Shown: positions 1 to 12,695 of the stretch, piece by piece | Position numbering within the stretch: the stretch's first letter is position 1 | Layout of the letters: each line of letters opens with the position of its first letter | Origin: Capitulum mitella | Taxonomy: Eukaryota; Arthropoda; Thecostraca; Pollicipedomorpha; Pollicipedidae | NCBI GenBank assembly: GCA_030062745.1 | Contig: CP099841.1 | Coordinates: forward strand, 17,597,063-17,661,062 | Length of the DNA stretch: 64,000 nucleotides | Direction: 5' to 3' | Made by a program: the position numbers and the translations under genes | Notes under the pieces: generated by a model | Seen by the model: the letters and a program-made list of their open reading frames with translations, nothing else | Told to the model about the DNA's origin: nothing | Databases searched by the model: none

Positions 1-125
1 CTGAAAAAATGCTCGACGAAAACTGAACACAAATTAGGCAGTCATCAAAACATAGAAGAAATCACGAACGAGAACGAACCAATTCGCACATATGGTCCAT
101 GCTAAAAACCGTCAGGGTGGCTTAA

Positions 126-1337
126 CCCTATCCCCGGAGGGCAAGACGGTATGGTCGATTCCCGGCAGGAGGGGGGGGGGCGATTCGGCCCCCCCCTGAG
201 ATCTCGAGAACTACTTGTCCGATTTCATCGCAGCAAACGGCAATCGATTTGCCGTGAAGTGAGCTACGTTTTTATAAAAAAAAATTCCAAATTTTGAAAT
301 TTGTGGATACAGGGGTGCAAAAATGTCAAAATGGGGGATACTTTTGGACTTCTAACTCCATTGCTTATCGACCGATTTCGATGAAACTGGCATGAATCGA
401 GAGATTATGGATAGGGCTTTTACCATGGGTCCGCAAATCTGAAATTTTGAGAAAATTCGTGGGCGTTCGCAGGGTTTCAAAAATAGGAGGATTAGTTTTC
501 TAACAACTGAATGAAAAAAGACGCAAACACCTTTTTTTGGCTTCTGCTAGTCATGTTATACCAAAGAAGTACAAATCGCATTACAATATTTGTATAATGT
601 TAGCACAGGCGGTGCCAGGGACATGAAAAAGGGGGAACTGTCATGGTCGCCCGTTTCTTAGATCAACTTCTGACCTTTGACCTTAAATGACCCCCAGTAA
701 CCTTGGGGTCACTTGGAATGATCTCGTGTGCATTTAGTGTGATCTGTAAACGTTTTCAATCATTCAAATTCACTCTATTTCAAAAATTTCATTTTATGGC
801 TATCGCGATATAGGGTACGCGCACTGACATTTTAGGTCATAGCTCAGTCACCCGACCTGATATCAAGCTGAAACTTGGAACACAAGTAGAAGACACCGTT
901 CTACGTCATGCATGTTCCGGGTTTGGCATTTGAAAAAAAAACGGCACCAAAGTTATTGTGAAAAAACAAATTTTGACTTTTGACCTTGACCTGACCTTGC
1001 AAAATGACCTCAGATAAACAAAACTACATCTGCACATTGCCCAACTATTTAGCTATCTATCCATATAAAGTTTTAGGTTCCATCTTTATAACTCTGTTTT
1101 TGGCAGACATTTTTCCTTTTACCCTCAACATGGCTAAAAATGGCATGAGGTGCCTCCCAAAAACGTTACCTGGCTCCGCCCCTGGGCAAAATAGAATTTT
1201 GAAATTTCGTCACGACACGTAGAAGGAATAGCTAGGAAAAGTCACCAAGTTTCGTGAAGCTGCGTTAAAAAGCCTGAAATTGGCAAGCAAAAAAACCTGA
1301 GGGGGGGCGGATTCAGCTCCCCCTGCCGGGAATAGGG
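126..1337 (+). mobile_element. TTAA-flanked piggyBac-like MITE, family C copy 1
   Basis: The element begins CCCTATCCCCGG directly after TTAA (122-125) and ends CCGGGAATAGGG directly before TTAA (1338-1341), so it has CCC...GGG termini and a four-base TTAA target duplication. That arrangement is typical of piggyBac-type transposons. The 1.2-kb body has no transposase reading frame and recurs at 6020, 53819 and 57788 in the same orientation. Shared landmarks are the G-run near the left end, a GAACTAC...CCGATTTCATCGC block about 80 bp in, and a TGACCTTGACCTGACCTTGC block about 870 bp in. It is non-autonomous. The piggyBac assignment rests on termini and target site only. Confidence 0.75.
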
Positions 1338-1341
1338 TTAA

Positions 1342-2368
1342 CACCCCGAATCACGAGACATCTCGATACGGTAACTGCAGTCTGTGAGTTATAGGCAGGC
1401 ACAATGCTCAACATAGGAAATGTGTGGTGCTTCGAACAGGCTTTACGGAGCTCCTAATGTCATACTTCTTGGGGCCAAATTGGTTTTGTTACACTTTGGA
1501 GCTCCACTGTGTTACAAATGCGTAAATATTTGCTTTAAAATCACGTTTTCTAAAGCGCCGATGTTTTCAGCGGTCGCTAGAGTCGCCAATCATTTTACGG
1601 GTGCCTCTAGCGCAAGAGTGGTTGAGAGTACTGGTAGCATATGTGGGAATATATTGCCAAACGGGCCGTAATCATAGATTTGGCAAACATGAAGGGAGAA
1701 TCTCTAAAACATCACGACATGTTTTCTTTTATTTCGTATTGCGCCGATGATTGCTGAACTGAATAAACCACTTTCAAGCATGCCCGTTCAAAGTCAGGCA
1801 GTCTCGGTGAGGCCAAAACGGCCATTTGGCACTGAGACAACGCATTTCAGGATTACAATATTTATAACCATATAGAAAGTACAAAAGTCGTGATTTAAAA
1901 TCCCACCTATGAAAGTGTCGCAACAAAATATTAGATCGTTATCTGAGCATGAACTACTCCGTGCTGTTGGACAGTTTTCAGCTGTGTATCACATGAAACC
2001 ACAGTTATTTAAATAGACGTGACATGAATGTAAGAAGTTTACACCAATGAAATACATTTGACCGTAGTATTATAAGGGCAATTCAACTTCTTCCAATATG
2101 CATGTCGCTTCAAAAAAATAAAATAAAATAAAAACAAAAAGGTAGAAAAATGAACAGCCTGCTCAATGAATGAAGCGGCATCTAGTAAGGTTAAGCAAAT
2201 ATTTGTGATTATACTACTCCTAACTCTACTACTACTACTATTCCAACTCTACGCTGCCTGTGAACTACCCATGTTATTCAAAACTCTTTACTTTTGCACA
2301 TTATGCACCTGAAAATAAGTCGCAATAAGTCGTCCGAAATACGTAAAACAACCCACATAGGTAAATAC
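1342..2368. other. No recognised feature
   Basis: About 1 kb between MITE C1 and the exon. Contains an A-rich AAATA-type tract (2117-2140) and a short CTACTACTACTA run (2225-2240). It would be intron or intergenic with respect to the minus-strand exon. No following exon is visible. Confidence 0.5.
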
Positions 2369-3385
2369 CTGGGAACGTGGAACCAGCGTCTTTAGCGGCG
2401 ACGGAGTAAAGTTTGCCGTCAGGCCGTCCTCCATCCGAAAGCCGGGCAGATGTCCAACGAAACACCGCAGCAGGGCGGTCACTGCCTGCGGCAGGTTGTA
2501 GTCGAACCCGACCGGAGCCAGAGACAAGCCGCCCACACCAGCACCCAGCAGCGAATGTATCTGCTCCAGGTACGCCATCTGACGCTCCACGTTGGCCAGC
2601 GCCAACCGAAAACGGGCCAGGCTGCCCGTCACAAAGTGAAGCCGTCGGCTCAGCCAAGAATCAGGCGCAGGGGTACGAGCTTGCAGAGAGGGCACTTGCC
2701 GTGTACTGCGTGACAACGGCTCATGGGGCCGAAACGAGTCGAAGAACTCCAGGCTGATGTTGAACAGCAGCTGAACCATCCCGTCCAGCTGTTCTATGAT
2801 CTTCTCCCCGGCGTTCGCATCTTGGACCAGTGTACATTCTGACAACTCTGAGGGTTTCCGCGTCGGTGCATTGTCTCTTCCGTCAGACCGAATCTCGTTT
2901 TTAACCGACACGTCCATGGCAGCCTTCTCCGGATGGGCCAGAGCATTGAGATAGCAGCCGAGGCTGTCCAGCATAGCTCGACTCATGAGTCGGATGACGG
3001 CCGGTGGACCAGAGGCAGGCCCCTGAGGTCTCACTCGAACGGCGTCTGAGGTCAGCATTTCAGCCGCTATGTCGTTGAGAGCCTCGGTCAGCTCAGTCAT
3101 TTCGCTGATGTAGAACTGCGTATTGTCCCCGGCCGTGACCAGGGCCTCCCAGGCCACCTTCATTTCGGCCCGCTGAGTCGGACTGAGCACCGCCAGCGCC
3201 GCGTCCAGTGCGCTCTTCAGTTCGGTCTGTCGCAGCATCAGCACGCGCACGTTCTCCTCTTGGCGCAGTTGGACCACCATGGCCGGCCGAACGAACGAGT
3301 TGAGAACGAAACGCCAGCAGGACCACAGACGCTGTAGAATGCTCTTTGTTTTTTCCGTCAGGGCCCGCGTCTCCTTGCTCGTCTC
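2369..3385 (-). CDS. Coding exon (339 codons) of an unrecognised protein
   Basis: The minus strand is open from before 3433 to 2288. A good acceptor (CTTATTCCAG, AG at 3387-3386) and donor (CCCAG followed by GTATTTAC at 2368) delimit 1017 bp. That is exactly 339 codons with phase 0 at both ends, starting ETSKETR and ending LVPRSQ. The block is far more GC-rich than its surroundings. The product looks helical: LMLRQTELKSALDAALAVL lies in the first third, followed by a linker and then a C-terminal region with EQLDGMVQLLFNI, NVERQMAYLEQIHSLLG and QAVTALLRCFVG. I see no signal peptide, zinc finger or enzymatic motif. I do not recognise the family. An alternative is a first exon starting at Met 3433. 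The last 471 bp are repeated at 12696-13166. The following exon would lie left of the window or in 1-2300, where I see none. Confidence 0.6.
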
Positions 3386-4140
3386 CTGGAATAAGACGTT
3401 TGCCGCTCTTAGTAATCCGACCCATAAACACATGTCATTTTCACCCGCACCTCAGGAGGCAATTATTACAATGATTTGAGCTTTCGAAATTTTTTGAAGC
3501 CACGATTTGACATTAATCACCGAAATCTGCGACTTTTTTCTCGTCGTGTCGTATCAAATGTAAACGGACAAAAATAATGTTCTGTATCACTTAGTGGAAA
3601 CTTAAGAGTAGTTCAAGCACCGCCGAAACCATTGACCTAATTCAGCTTATTTTATAGTTTTTCTATGCTGCTTGATTTCCAGAGATGAGCGCTGTCTGAA
3701 TACACGTATTCGTAAATAGTTTTCAGAGCCTGATATGTTATTTCAGTTCCTAATTTAACATATTCGGGGCGAAGTATTTTACGATGTACTTAGTGATTTT
3801 GGTCTAATCACAAATAGTTTCAAAAAGCCTTAAAACAATATAGCCCCTTACTGATTAAAAAGTAAGACGTAGTCAGAATCCGAACGTATCGCACAGTGCT
3901 GACTACGTTTAAGACAATATCAAGACTTATGTATAACGAAGCATCACTTTGTAACACATATCTTTCATTGCCGCGTCTTAAATCCACTGTATTGCTTGGC
4001 TGAAAGCCTGCTTCCTCGCCGTGTGATTTCTAGTCTTTTTGGAAGATTCCACGAATGTCTTTCCAAGACAAGATCCGCAAATAGTAACAACGCCCTGACT
4101 TTGATTTTCCCGACCTACTGACTGAATTTGCACAAATAAA

Positions 4141-5354
4141 CCCGCGCACGACCGTCGGTCCGTTTCGAACATGGGCGACTGGGAGGGGGGCAGTTGGCCG
4201 CCCCCTCTAACTCACGAACGGTTGGTCGCACGATAAAAATAAGCACGCCGTTGGAAAGTTTGTGACGAGTAGAGCTCGAAACTGGTCTCATTTTTAGTTT
4301 TAGATAATACGACGCCAATTTACGCCCTATATATGTTTTCTCGTAGCCAACTGCATGAGACCGAGAAATGGCCTGAATCTCAAGGGCTGGGACTAATAAC
4401 GCATAGGTAAAGGCCCCAGCGCACAAGTAAAGGTCCGCGGATGCCGATACACGTCTATTTCCCAGATTTGTTCAATATATACGCCGAAACGTTGAGTTAA
4501 AGACACGGCAATTCGCGCGCTAGCTGTAGGCGTGCGCCGCTGCCGTATGCGGTCACAAACTGACGGGAACTAATTTTATTGTTCCTTTATTTTCGCGAAA
4601 AAAGACGATCTTTGTAAATTTTATTGATCTTTCTAGTTCTTGTGATGGTTTCTCATGCTTAAATTTTGGAAAAATTTATTAGTTACCAATCTACACAATT
4701 GGCGGAGCTTTATTGACGAGAGCCTGTTTATTTCCAAAATATGGATTTTTTTCATACTTTTTGAGGTTCCTGGTATTACTTACGTCTGTGCAACCTAGTT
4801 CTGCCATTTTCCACCCATTCTGAGTAATTCATCGTCGATTTTGACGGTGGTACATTTTGACTCACTAGTTACGCGTGACCTGACCTCAGGTCAATGGCTG
4901 AAAGTCATTGATACTTTGCCCAATGACGGTAACGAGATGTCTGCTTCACTCCACATTAAAAATGTTATGAAATATTCAGTCAATTTCCGAAAAAAACGGC
5001 GAGATGTCTTAAAAATGGGCTTGACCTTAGGTCAATGACCCGGAAAATTCCGAAAAATATGAGATAGCAGACTTGTTGCATCTATCACGATCACTAATCC
5101 CTGAAAGTATTATTGAGATATCTTGTTTTGCGAAAAAGTTACAAGGCACTACACTTTTTTGGAGATAGGCCTGTTTGACCTGACGTAGGTCAGGCCCCTG
5201 ACCTGGCCTGAGGTCAAAATTTTGACACGAGATGTAAAATTGATAAAGCAAAAGGTAATGCAAAGTTTCGTGACTTTGTGTTTGTTCGTTCTCTCGCAAT
5301 CCCAGAAAAACCTCAGGGGGGCAGTCAACTGCCCCCCGCCCAGTCGGGGACGGG
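4141..5354 (+). mobile_element. TTAA-flanked piggyBac-like MITE, family A copy 1
   Basis: It starts CCCGCGCACGACCGTCGG, preceded by TAAA (a one-base change from TTAA), and ends GTCGGGGACGGG followed by TTAA (5355-5358). Full-length relatives are at 19803, 25178 and 30250 (inverted). Diagnostic shared segments are CGCACGATAAAAATAAGC near the left end, TTTACGCCCTATATATG, and repeated TGACCT/AGGTCA half-sites in the middle and right part (for example 4876-4892 and 5177-5216). There is no transposase frame, so it is non-autonomous. Short open frames inside are incidental. Confidence 0.75.
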
Positions 5355-6019
5355 TTAATTTTGAAATTCCCTCTCGTCCCACTACGTATATCTTGGAATC
5401 CTAAACATGACTTTTAGCAAATCTTGTACGCGGAGACCGACCGCACCCCGGGTCAGGACGACCGCCTAGCCAGGTTCTTCTTCGCCGTAGGCGAGGGAAC
5501 GGTTGGTTGTCACGTCCCATAAGGACTTTTTTGTTGAACATTATTCAACAGATACGCCAGGAAACCAGACTAAATGGTAAAAAGCTTTTAGAAATGTTTT
5601 TCAGCGCTGCTTTTCTAGGTCGAAACGAGTCACTAGATTGTGATTCTGAATTTAGTCAGTCAGAAGGGCTCGACAGCCCTTACCTACATTTAAAAGCAGC
5701 ATTAGAGTTCTTCCTCGGCAATCTGGCGTCATATGTGGTCAGTCGTTTACGTATGACTACGTGCCTGCCATAGGCCTAGGAACGTTCCAAAAAGTAGGTG
5801 CGGGCAGGGAGATTATTATTTTAGGTGGCAGGTGGGCATGGGGTCCGGTGAAAGAAAATGGCCTGATCCAGTGTCAAGGCAAATAATTCGCTGTTTCCGT
5901 GTAAATAGTAAGATCGTTAGATGTTTTCCCGATCCAGGCCTGAAATGGGAGGTGGTTCTGAAAGAGTTTCATGTTGGATGTCTCCGGACACACCCCATAC
6001 TCACAATACGTAAATTTAA

Positions 6020-7412
6020 CCCAATTCCCGTAAGGATCAACGGCATAGTCGATTCCCGACAGGTGGGGAGGCTGATTCGGCCCCGTAGATCTTGAGAACT
6101 ACACCTGTGATTTCAATGCCATAAATGACAATCGATTTGCCATGATGTAAACTACGTTTTGTAGAAAAAAAGTGTCAAAGTCTTGGAGGGGGTCCATACA
6201 GGAGGGCAAAAAAGCCAAAATGGGGAGTATTTTGCTTTATTACTCCGCTGTTTATGACCCGATTTTGATGCACCTGAACAAGAACCGGAAACTTATCGAT
6301 GGGAATTTAACTCTTGGCCCATAAGAATTCTGAAGAATAAACCCATAAGAATTCTGAGAAAATTCATAGGCGTTCGCAGGATTCCGAAAATGAGGAATAT
6401 TTTATTTGAAACATATTTAACATCAAAGCTAAGACACTTCAACTTTTCTCATCATTATATAACTCGGAACATATTTAACATAAACGCTTAAGACACCTTT
6501 GTAACTTTTCTAGTCATTATATACTTAAGTACGAGTCGTATAACACTGTTCATATAACGTTAGAATAGGTGGCGCCAGGAATATGACAAGGGGCAAATTG
6601 TCATAGCCACATATTCATCAAGTCAGCTACGACCTCTGACCTCCAGTGACTTCAAATGGCGTCAGGATCACGTTTAGTGACCTTGAGATTATTCCATAAT
6701 ATTTGAAATTGTTTCTATCCATTTGAATTCACTACATTTCTAAAATTCCTCTTCCTGGCCGACGATAAAGTGTATGCGCAGGGGTTATTTTAGGTGACAA
6801 TTCTGTGACCCGGCCCGGCGTTGACCTGAAACTTGGTATACCAAGACAAGGAGCTTTTCACAGTCTTATAAATTTCATTTTGCATTTTTGACATAAGCGT
6901 CAGAAATATTCACGTAAAACAAAATTTTTAATTGTCACCTTGCCCTGACCTTCTGAAGTGACCGCAAATCAACAAAAATATTTTTTTTTTTGCTTTTTCA
7001 CAGTCATTTAGCTGTATACTAATAAAAAGTTCAAGATTTTGTCTTAATTCGGCAGCCATTCTTCTTTTGCCTTCATAAGTGCCCTGCAGTGCCTCTAAAA
7101 AAATGTAGCCTCATTCCATCCCTTGGAGAAATAAAACTGTGAAAATTTAGCATCATATGTAGAAAAAACACGTAGGAAAAGCGACTTCGTCCTGCAAACC
7201 CGTAAAATTTTTCTTGTAACATGATAAATAAATGAAAAAAGAACTGAAGAATTTGTCTTGTAATATGCTAATTTTAGTTGTTGCAATGCGTTTTTCATTT
7301 CTGAAAAAGTGGGGCGGGGTAGGTGCCACTGTTGGCCCTCCCACTTTGAAAAGTGGCCAGTCGTGGCCCTCCGCCCCCCTCCCCCGTTCTTAAGCTTATG
7401 CCATCGGCTGGG
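6020..7412 (+). mobile_element. TTAA-flanked piggyBac-like MITE, family C copy 2
   Basis: TTAA at 6016-6019 precedes CCCAATTCCCG and TTAA at 7413-7416 follows ATCGGCTGGG. The interior aligns with family C (AATCGATTTGCCATGA near the left end, CTGACCTTCTGAAGTGACC to the right). It is 180 bp longer than copy 1, and the extra sequence lies near the right end (about 7200-7390). More diverged than copy 1. Confidence 0.6.
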
Positions 7413-7416
7413 TTAA

Positions 7417-8929
7417 AAAATGTACAGCTTTGGTGCAAGAATGCGCTACAGTTTGCCTCTGATTACGTGATACAACCGAACGTGGTAGAATAAGGTGCTG
7501 CCAGGTCAATTTTTCCACACATTCAATCAAGGGATTCCTTTATAATGTGGAGCGAGTTTATCTAGTAGGTACTGAGTTGCATCACTGATGAGCTTGGTAT
7601 GAATGCCTGAGACAACTGAAAAGTAAACTAAACAAAAACTGATTCTGAAAAAAATATTAAGGGAGTTAATCATATTGCTGGCCCAAATATTAAAAAATGG
7701 GGGAGGCATGGCACCCTGGCCCCCGCTCCTACGCCTTGGGTACATGTGAATGAAATGGTACCTGTGGTAAGGCGACTTTTCAAATATATGGTACCTGTGA
7801 ATGGGACAGGATTTTATTTTACCCATGGAGTCCGATCCATGTCATGCTCGGTTAATCCTTGTCAAGGGGGTCGCCGGCTTAAATGCGTTCTTGGAGCTGC
7901 AGAGACATTTTTTGTACATGACAATACATGATTAAGATGATTAAGTCCATTGTGGCATCTAGATTAACCAACACTATTGCCAAACGGCACATAAAAGTCT
8001 AAGGTCTCCTTAGGTCATCTAAGGTTATCTTAAGCCAGTGACCAAGCATAACCCCAGGTGCATAACCTGGGAGCATAACTCCAGGTGCATAACCTCAAGC
8101 ATAACCTGCAAAATCGTGGCTTAGATGTGTTTAAAGCGCTTTTTGAGTTGATATCCAGCATAAAATCCGATTTTAGGCATGCCACGGTATTGTACACTCA
8201 TCAAGCCGCGGCCGACGCCGGTCCGTCCGGCGGAGCAAGTCAGGCGTTCGCTGCATTCCCAGCTCTTTTGATGAAATAAAAGAAAAATTACACCGACTTT
8301 ATATTATTCGACTCCTCACACCTCAAGCAATCAGAACATTTGGGTTGTTTCGTGGTATCATTTCCTATCGCATTTCCAGAAATAAAAAGTAATGTATTCC
8401 CAGCCGTAGCTCATGACCTGTGTTTACACCCTCGATAATCCCGGCACTGAGAATACACCTTCTAAATCTTTTTGTCATGTTGTCGAGTATGCAATGTTGA
8501 GTAGACTGTTGTATATTTCAATGCATTTGTTCCCTCCGATCGTCTTACAGTGGGACAAAACTGAAACCGTTCTAAACCGGCAGCGTAGGCACGCAAAAAC
8601 GGCTGACATGGTTCTCGTTATGACGTTATAGCTCGTTATAATGACAACGGAGAAGAAATATTGCAAAGCAAAAGATGCCAAAAGGATGCCACAGAGGAGA
8701 CACCAAATATCAACTGGATCAAACAAACCGTTAGGAAGTTATCCTCGAAAACTTCAGGGGGGTTGCATCGACCTCCCCATACGGGGAGGGTCAGCCCGTC
8801 CCGCACCAGAGGGGTGTTTGAATACCCCCTCAAAATTTTTCCCCATAGTGGGAAAACGGGAAAACACATCCGCTAAACTTGTAGTACCTTTTTCACCATT
8901 CACTGCACATATCCGTCAAAATCTCAGCG
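7417..8929. other. No recognised gene
   Basis: Short imperfect repeats of GGTGCATAACCT and GCATAACC (8055-8110) and a small CpG-rich patch (8200-8240) stand out. A GACCTCCCCATACGGGGAGGGTC palindrome lies at about 8770-8792. Otherwise AT-rich, with only chance open frames. Confidence 0.45.
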
Positions 8930-9150
8930 CCGGATCAGGTCAGGTCATTGACCTAAGTTAAGTCAAAGGGGTCAACCTACAAAAAAAACGTTGACCCTCT
9001 ATAACTTTTTCGGGTTGGACCAAGTTCGCTAAAACTTGCTGGAGTTATAGCATGTGATAGAGGGTACATTTTGTATATTTCAGATTTCTGGAAAATTACA
9101 GATCAATAACCTGAGGTCAATTTTACCCCCCTTTTAAGACAATGTTTACA
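8930..9150 (-). mobile_element. Diverged, inverted fragment related to family A
   Basis: The order of motifs matches the inverted family A copy at 30250-30460. It begins with GGTCAGGTCATTGACCTAAG, then CTATAACTTTTTC about 50 bp later, then an AACCTGAGGTCAATTTTACC block and CTTTTAAGACAATG. Ends are not recognisable and TTAA boundaries are not clear. Reported as a fragment only. Confidence 0.35.
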
Positions 9151-9558
9151 TTTGGATGGATTTCTACGGGATGCCAAGATTAGATATTATTAGCAACATG
9201 ACGCCGAACATGTGCTACCTTCATTTCATCAGAGCACTCGTGACCTTGGCTCAGGTCATGATTCACCAATATGGGGACATGTTATAAACCAGAATTTATG
9301 GTCCAAAATAACAATATCTCACAATGTAAGGGAGAACGAGGTCACTAGAGGTTATCCAAGGTCCATGACCATTTTACAGCTGAACAATGCATTGAAGAGT
9401 TTGTTGTGGCTTTGAAAGGTTCACTGCCATGTATAAAAAAATGCTAGAGATAAAGTGCGAGAATAAGGTTCCATTAGAAAAATCTACATGGTCATGTGCG
9501 CCTTACTTTTTCTTCCTCACGGATGGCGCATCAAGTGGCGTCGGAGACCATCGGATGG

Positions 9559-9581
9559 TGAATCGAATCGAATCGAATCGA
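9559..9581 (+). repeat. (AATCG)n pentanucleotide tract
   Basis: About four and a half copies of AATCG. The flanking sequence to the left (GGCGCATCAAGTGGCGTCGG) could be the 3' end of a CR1/L2-type LINE, which often ends in a short microsatellite, but no coding remnant is visible to confirm it. Confidence 0.45.
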
Positions 9582-10567
9582 AAACCATCGGCTCTCTTGG
9601 CCTCCACTGACCTGGCCTGAATCCTGAAAATATTCCGCTCGCCACGTAGACCCGCTAAAATGTTGATTTTTTTTACTTCTTCCACCTGAAAATTTGACCT
9701 TAGCCGGTTTTAGTTGACCTCGTCTGACCTTTAGTTTAACCTGAAATTATGCTTGGGCATCCACAGTGTGCTCTAGTGTCTCATCAGTAATGCGAATTAG
9801 ACATAAAACATGCTCATCAGTAAGAAAAGAGGGCGTAAATTTTGCAAATGCACCATTCTGGAACGATGACGTGACCTGACCTGAATCGCGCTGAAGGTGG
9901 AAAAGAGGTAACTTTACTTTAAAAAGTGTTGTTTGGCGTGTTATTTCATACCGTTTAAAGTTTAATTTGAGGCAAAGTATGGATTGCTTGCTGAGTTATT
10001 AGAAAAAACGAAAAACCCTACACTTAGCATCTTTTTGAATACATTTTTAATACATTTTCTCGCAATTCTGGGCGATTTGGGGCAAACCGCCGTCCGCCAA
10101 AAATCATACCGACTCAACGGTACCATACTCCTTCCTCTCCAACTCCGTCCGAGTCCCGACCTCCAAATCCCAATCGTCAGAAACATTAAGACAGCATCGC
10201 TTGCCTAGCGTAAGCAGAACTACAGCTCTGCATCATCCTGAAGCGAAAAGACTGGACAGAGTCTAGTGGTACATACCTACCTCCCCAATGGTTATCTTTC
10301 AAAACGCATAGAAGTGTGAGCCGATATAGTTTCCTCATGAAGCTCACAGTCAATTGTGTAACGAAATCACAGACGCTGAGTTGCATGTAACCTATTTAAT
10401 AAACACCTTTATCCATCATAATATAAACATGTGTGTAAAAGTATTTGACGTGGCATTTTATGTTAGTTCAATAGTCAACATATCTAAACATTTTATTTCT
10501 TATTTAGTTACTTCTGGCAAAGTTTTTGCCGAAGTATGATGATTTCATAGCTAAGTCTCGCTGGGGA

Positions 10568-11260
10568 CAGGGGCGGCGCAGCGGGAGAGGGAGACCGGGC
10601 AGTTGCCCTCCCTACCGTCAGGCGGGGGGAGGGGAAGGCAAGAATGTTTTTGCCCCACCCAAAAAAATGGAGGCTCTTTTTACGCAAACCGAAAGTTTTG
10701 TAGTTACACGTAAGTGATCAACATTCAGATCAAGGAGGCCCGATACTGAGCTAGGTAGTCCTTAACCGGGTTCACCAGGCCCTTTTGTGCATCAAGAGGC
10801 CCCTTTTCTGGATCACGAAGTCCCTTTATGAACTATGTAGCCCCTGTTCGGGATCAGGAGGCCGTTTTGTGTTCGGAGGCCCCTTTGCTGGCTCGTGATG
10901 CCTTCTTTATGTATTAGGAGGCCTCTATTCTGGATTAGGAGGCACCCTATGCATATGAGAAGGTCCTGTTCTGGAACAAGAGGTCCCTTTCATGTGCCAG
11001 GAGGCTCCTGTTCCGAATCAGGAGGCCCTGTTTTAGGATAAGGAGGCCCTTTGTTAGATTGGGAGGTTCCCTTAATGGATCACGAAGCCCCTGTTCTGGA
11101 TTAGGTCTATGTATCAGTAAGCCCATGTTCTGGAACACGAGGCCCTTTGCTGGATCGGGAAGCCCCTTGTATGATGCAGCAGGCAGGCTCCCTGCGAGGA
11201 GACCTCATTTTGTCTAGGAGGCCCCCCCCCCCATAACTCAAATTCGCGGCGCCGCCCCTG
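10568..11260. mobile_element. hAT-like MITE with internal minisatellite
   Basis: The ends are a perfect 12-bp inverted repeat: CAGGGGCGGCGC at 10568-10579 and GCGCCGCCCCTG at 11249-11260. They are flanked by GCTGGGGA (10560-10567) and GCTAGGGA (11261-11268), an 8-bp target duplication with one mismatch. CAG...CTG termini with 8-bp duplications are characteristic of the hAT superfamily. The 693-bp body is almost entirely a degenerate short tandem repeat, with no transposase. Confidence 0.7.
10730..11225. repeat. Degenerate ~25-33 bp minisatellite
   Basis: Irregular repeats of a unit resembling AGGAGGCCCCTGTTCTGGAT, with variants such as TTTGCTGGATC and CTTTATG. Spacing varies from about 25 to 33 bp. 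It fills most of the hAT-like element at 10568-11260. Confidence 0.65.
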
Positions 11261-12324
11261 GCTAGGGAAGTTAATTTCGCGGACCTGATCTCCAGGTACT
11301 TTGCATGTGAATCTTGCTGCAAGACAGCTCAAACAAACCTTATGCACTTAATGTACAATTTCGTTTGCTTTACTATCCAAAAAAGGCGTCGGTGGCACTA
11401 ACAGGAGCCATAAAAGAGGGCCCTATTTTTCCGGCACATACTGACGAAACGGCACGCAATGTGTGCATAAGAAGTGCCGTGTGCACGAAAAATATGCAAA
11501 AATAATGTACAAAAAAATGTACTGCTCTATTAACAGCCGCCCCAAAGTAGTGCTGAAATATCGAGCAAGACGGGCTCTGCACGCCTATCACAGCTGAGGG
11601 GGGGGGGGGACGACAACTTCCAGAGAAGCTCCGGGTACCTGTCAGGCCCGGGGACGAGCGAGAGTCTCGAAATACAGACTAACGATGAAAATTATCTGAA
11701 GACCAGCGATCAACGGCTCCAGGCTATCGGCACCATGAAGAACGGCAGAAGGTCAGACTGCAAAAGCTGCAGAGGGTGGTCCACGTAGCCAGTGATCTCA
11801 TCCCGCTATATGCAGTAGTTTAGCCAAGTGTAAAAAAAATGTGCAAAGGTTCACAAACAACGATAAAGGAAATATCAAATTCCGCATTTTACAAACTTAA
11901 TGTTCTACAGTCATTTCAAGTTCGCGAAGCAATATTTGCGAATGAAATTCTGAAACGATGAAATTTCGGATTATCCATGAAAATGGCTTTGATGATTAAC
12001 CCAGCAGTTTCTGGGATAATTTGCCATTGCATTTGCAGGAGAGCGGGGAGGTGGGCGTACGACGTCTCCAATGACTAACCTGCAACCAACGGAACGGTTG
12101 GACTGATTTCAACGGTACTGGATTTCCCACCATGTTGAGATTCTGGGTATGACTTTTTTTAGGACCTTAGGGTTGTAATTACGCCTCAGGTCACGTCAAC
12201 GGTAGACATATGACTGATCTGCCGCGATATTTTTGCCCACCTATCAAGAGCGGCTTTCGGGCCGTACAATGGGTCAGGAAAGCTGGAACTTTTCCAGGGT
12301 TCAACTGTTCACCTACCAAGTCCA

Positions 12325-12572
<248 letters not shown>

Positions 12573-12695
12573 CAACAGACTGGTTCTCACTGAACTATGA
12601 AGACGTTGGGTAGGCAGAAGGCGGTTCCCTAGTCAGAACCAGACTGAAAACAGCGAAGGAGGGCCGAAAACTTTCCCCTGCGAATCAGTAAATAC

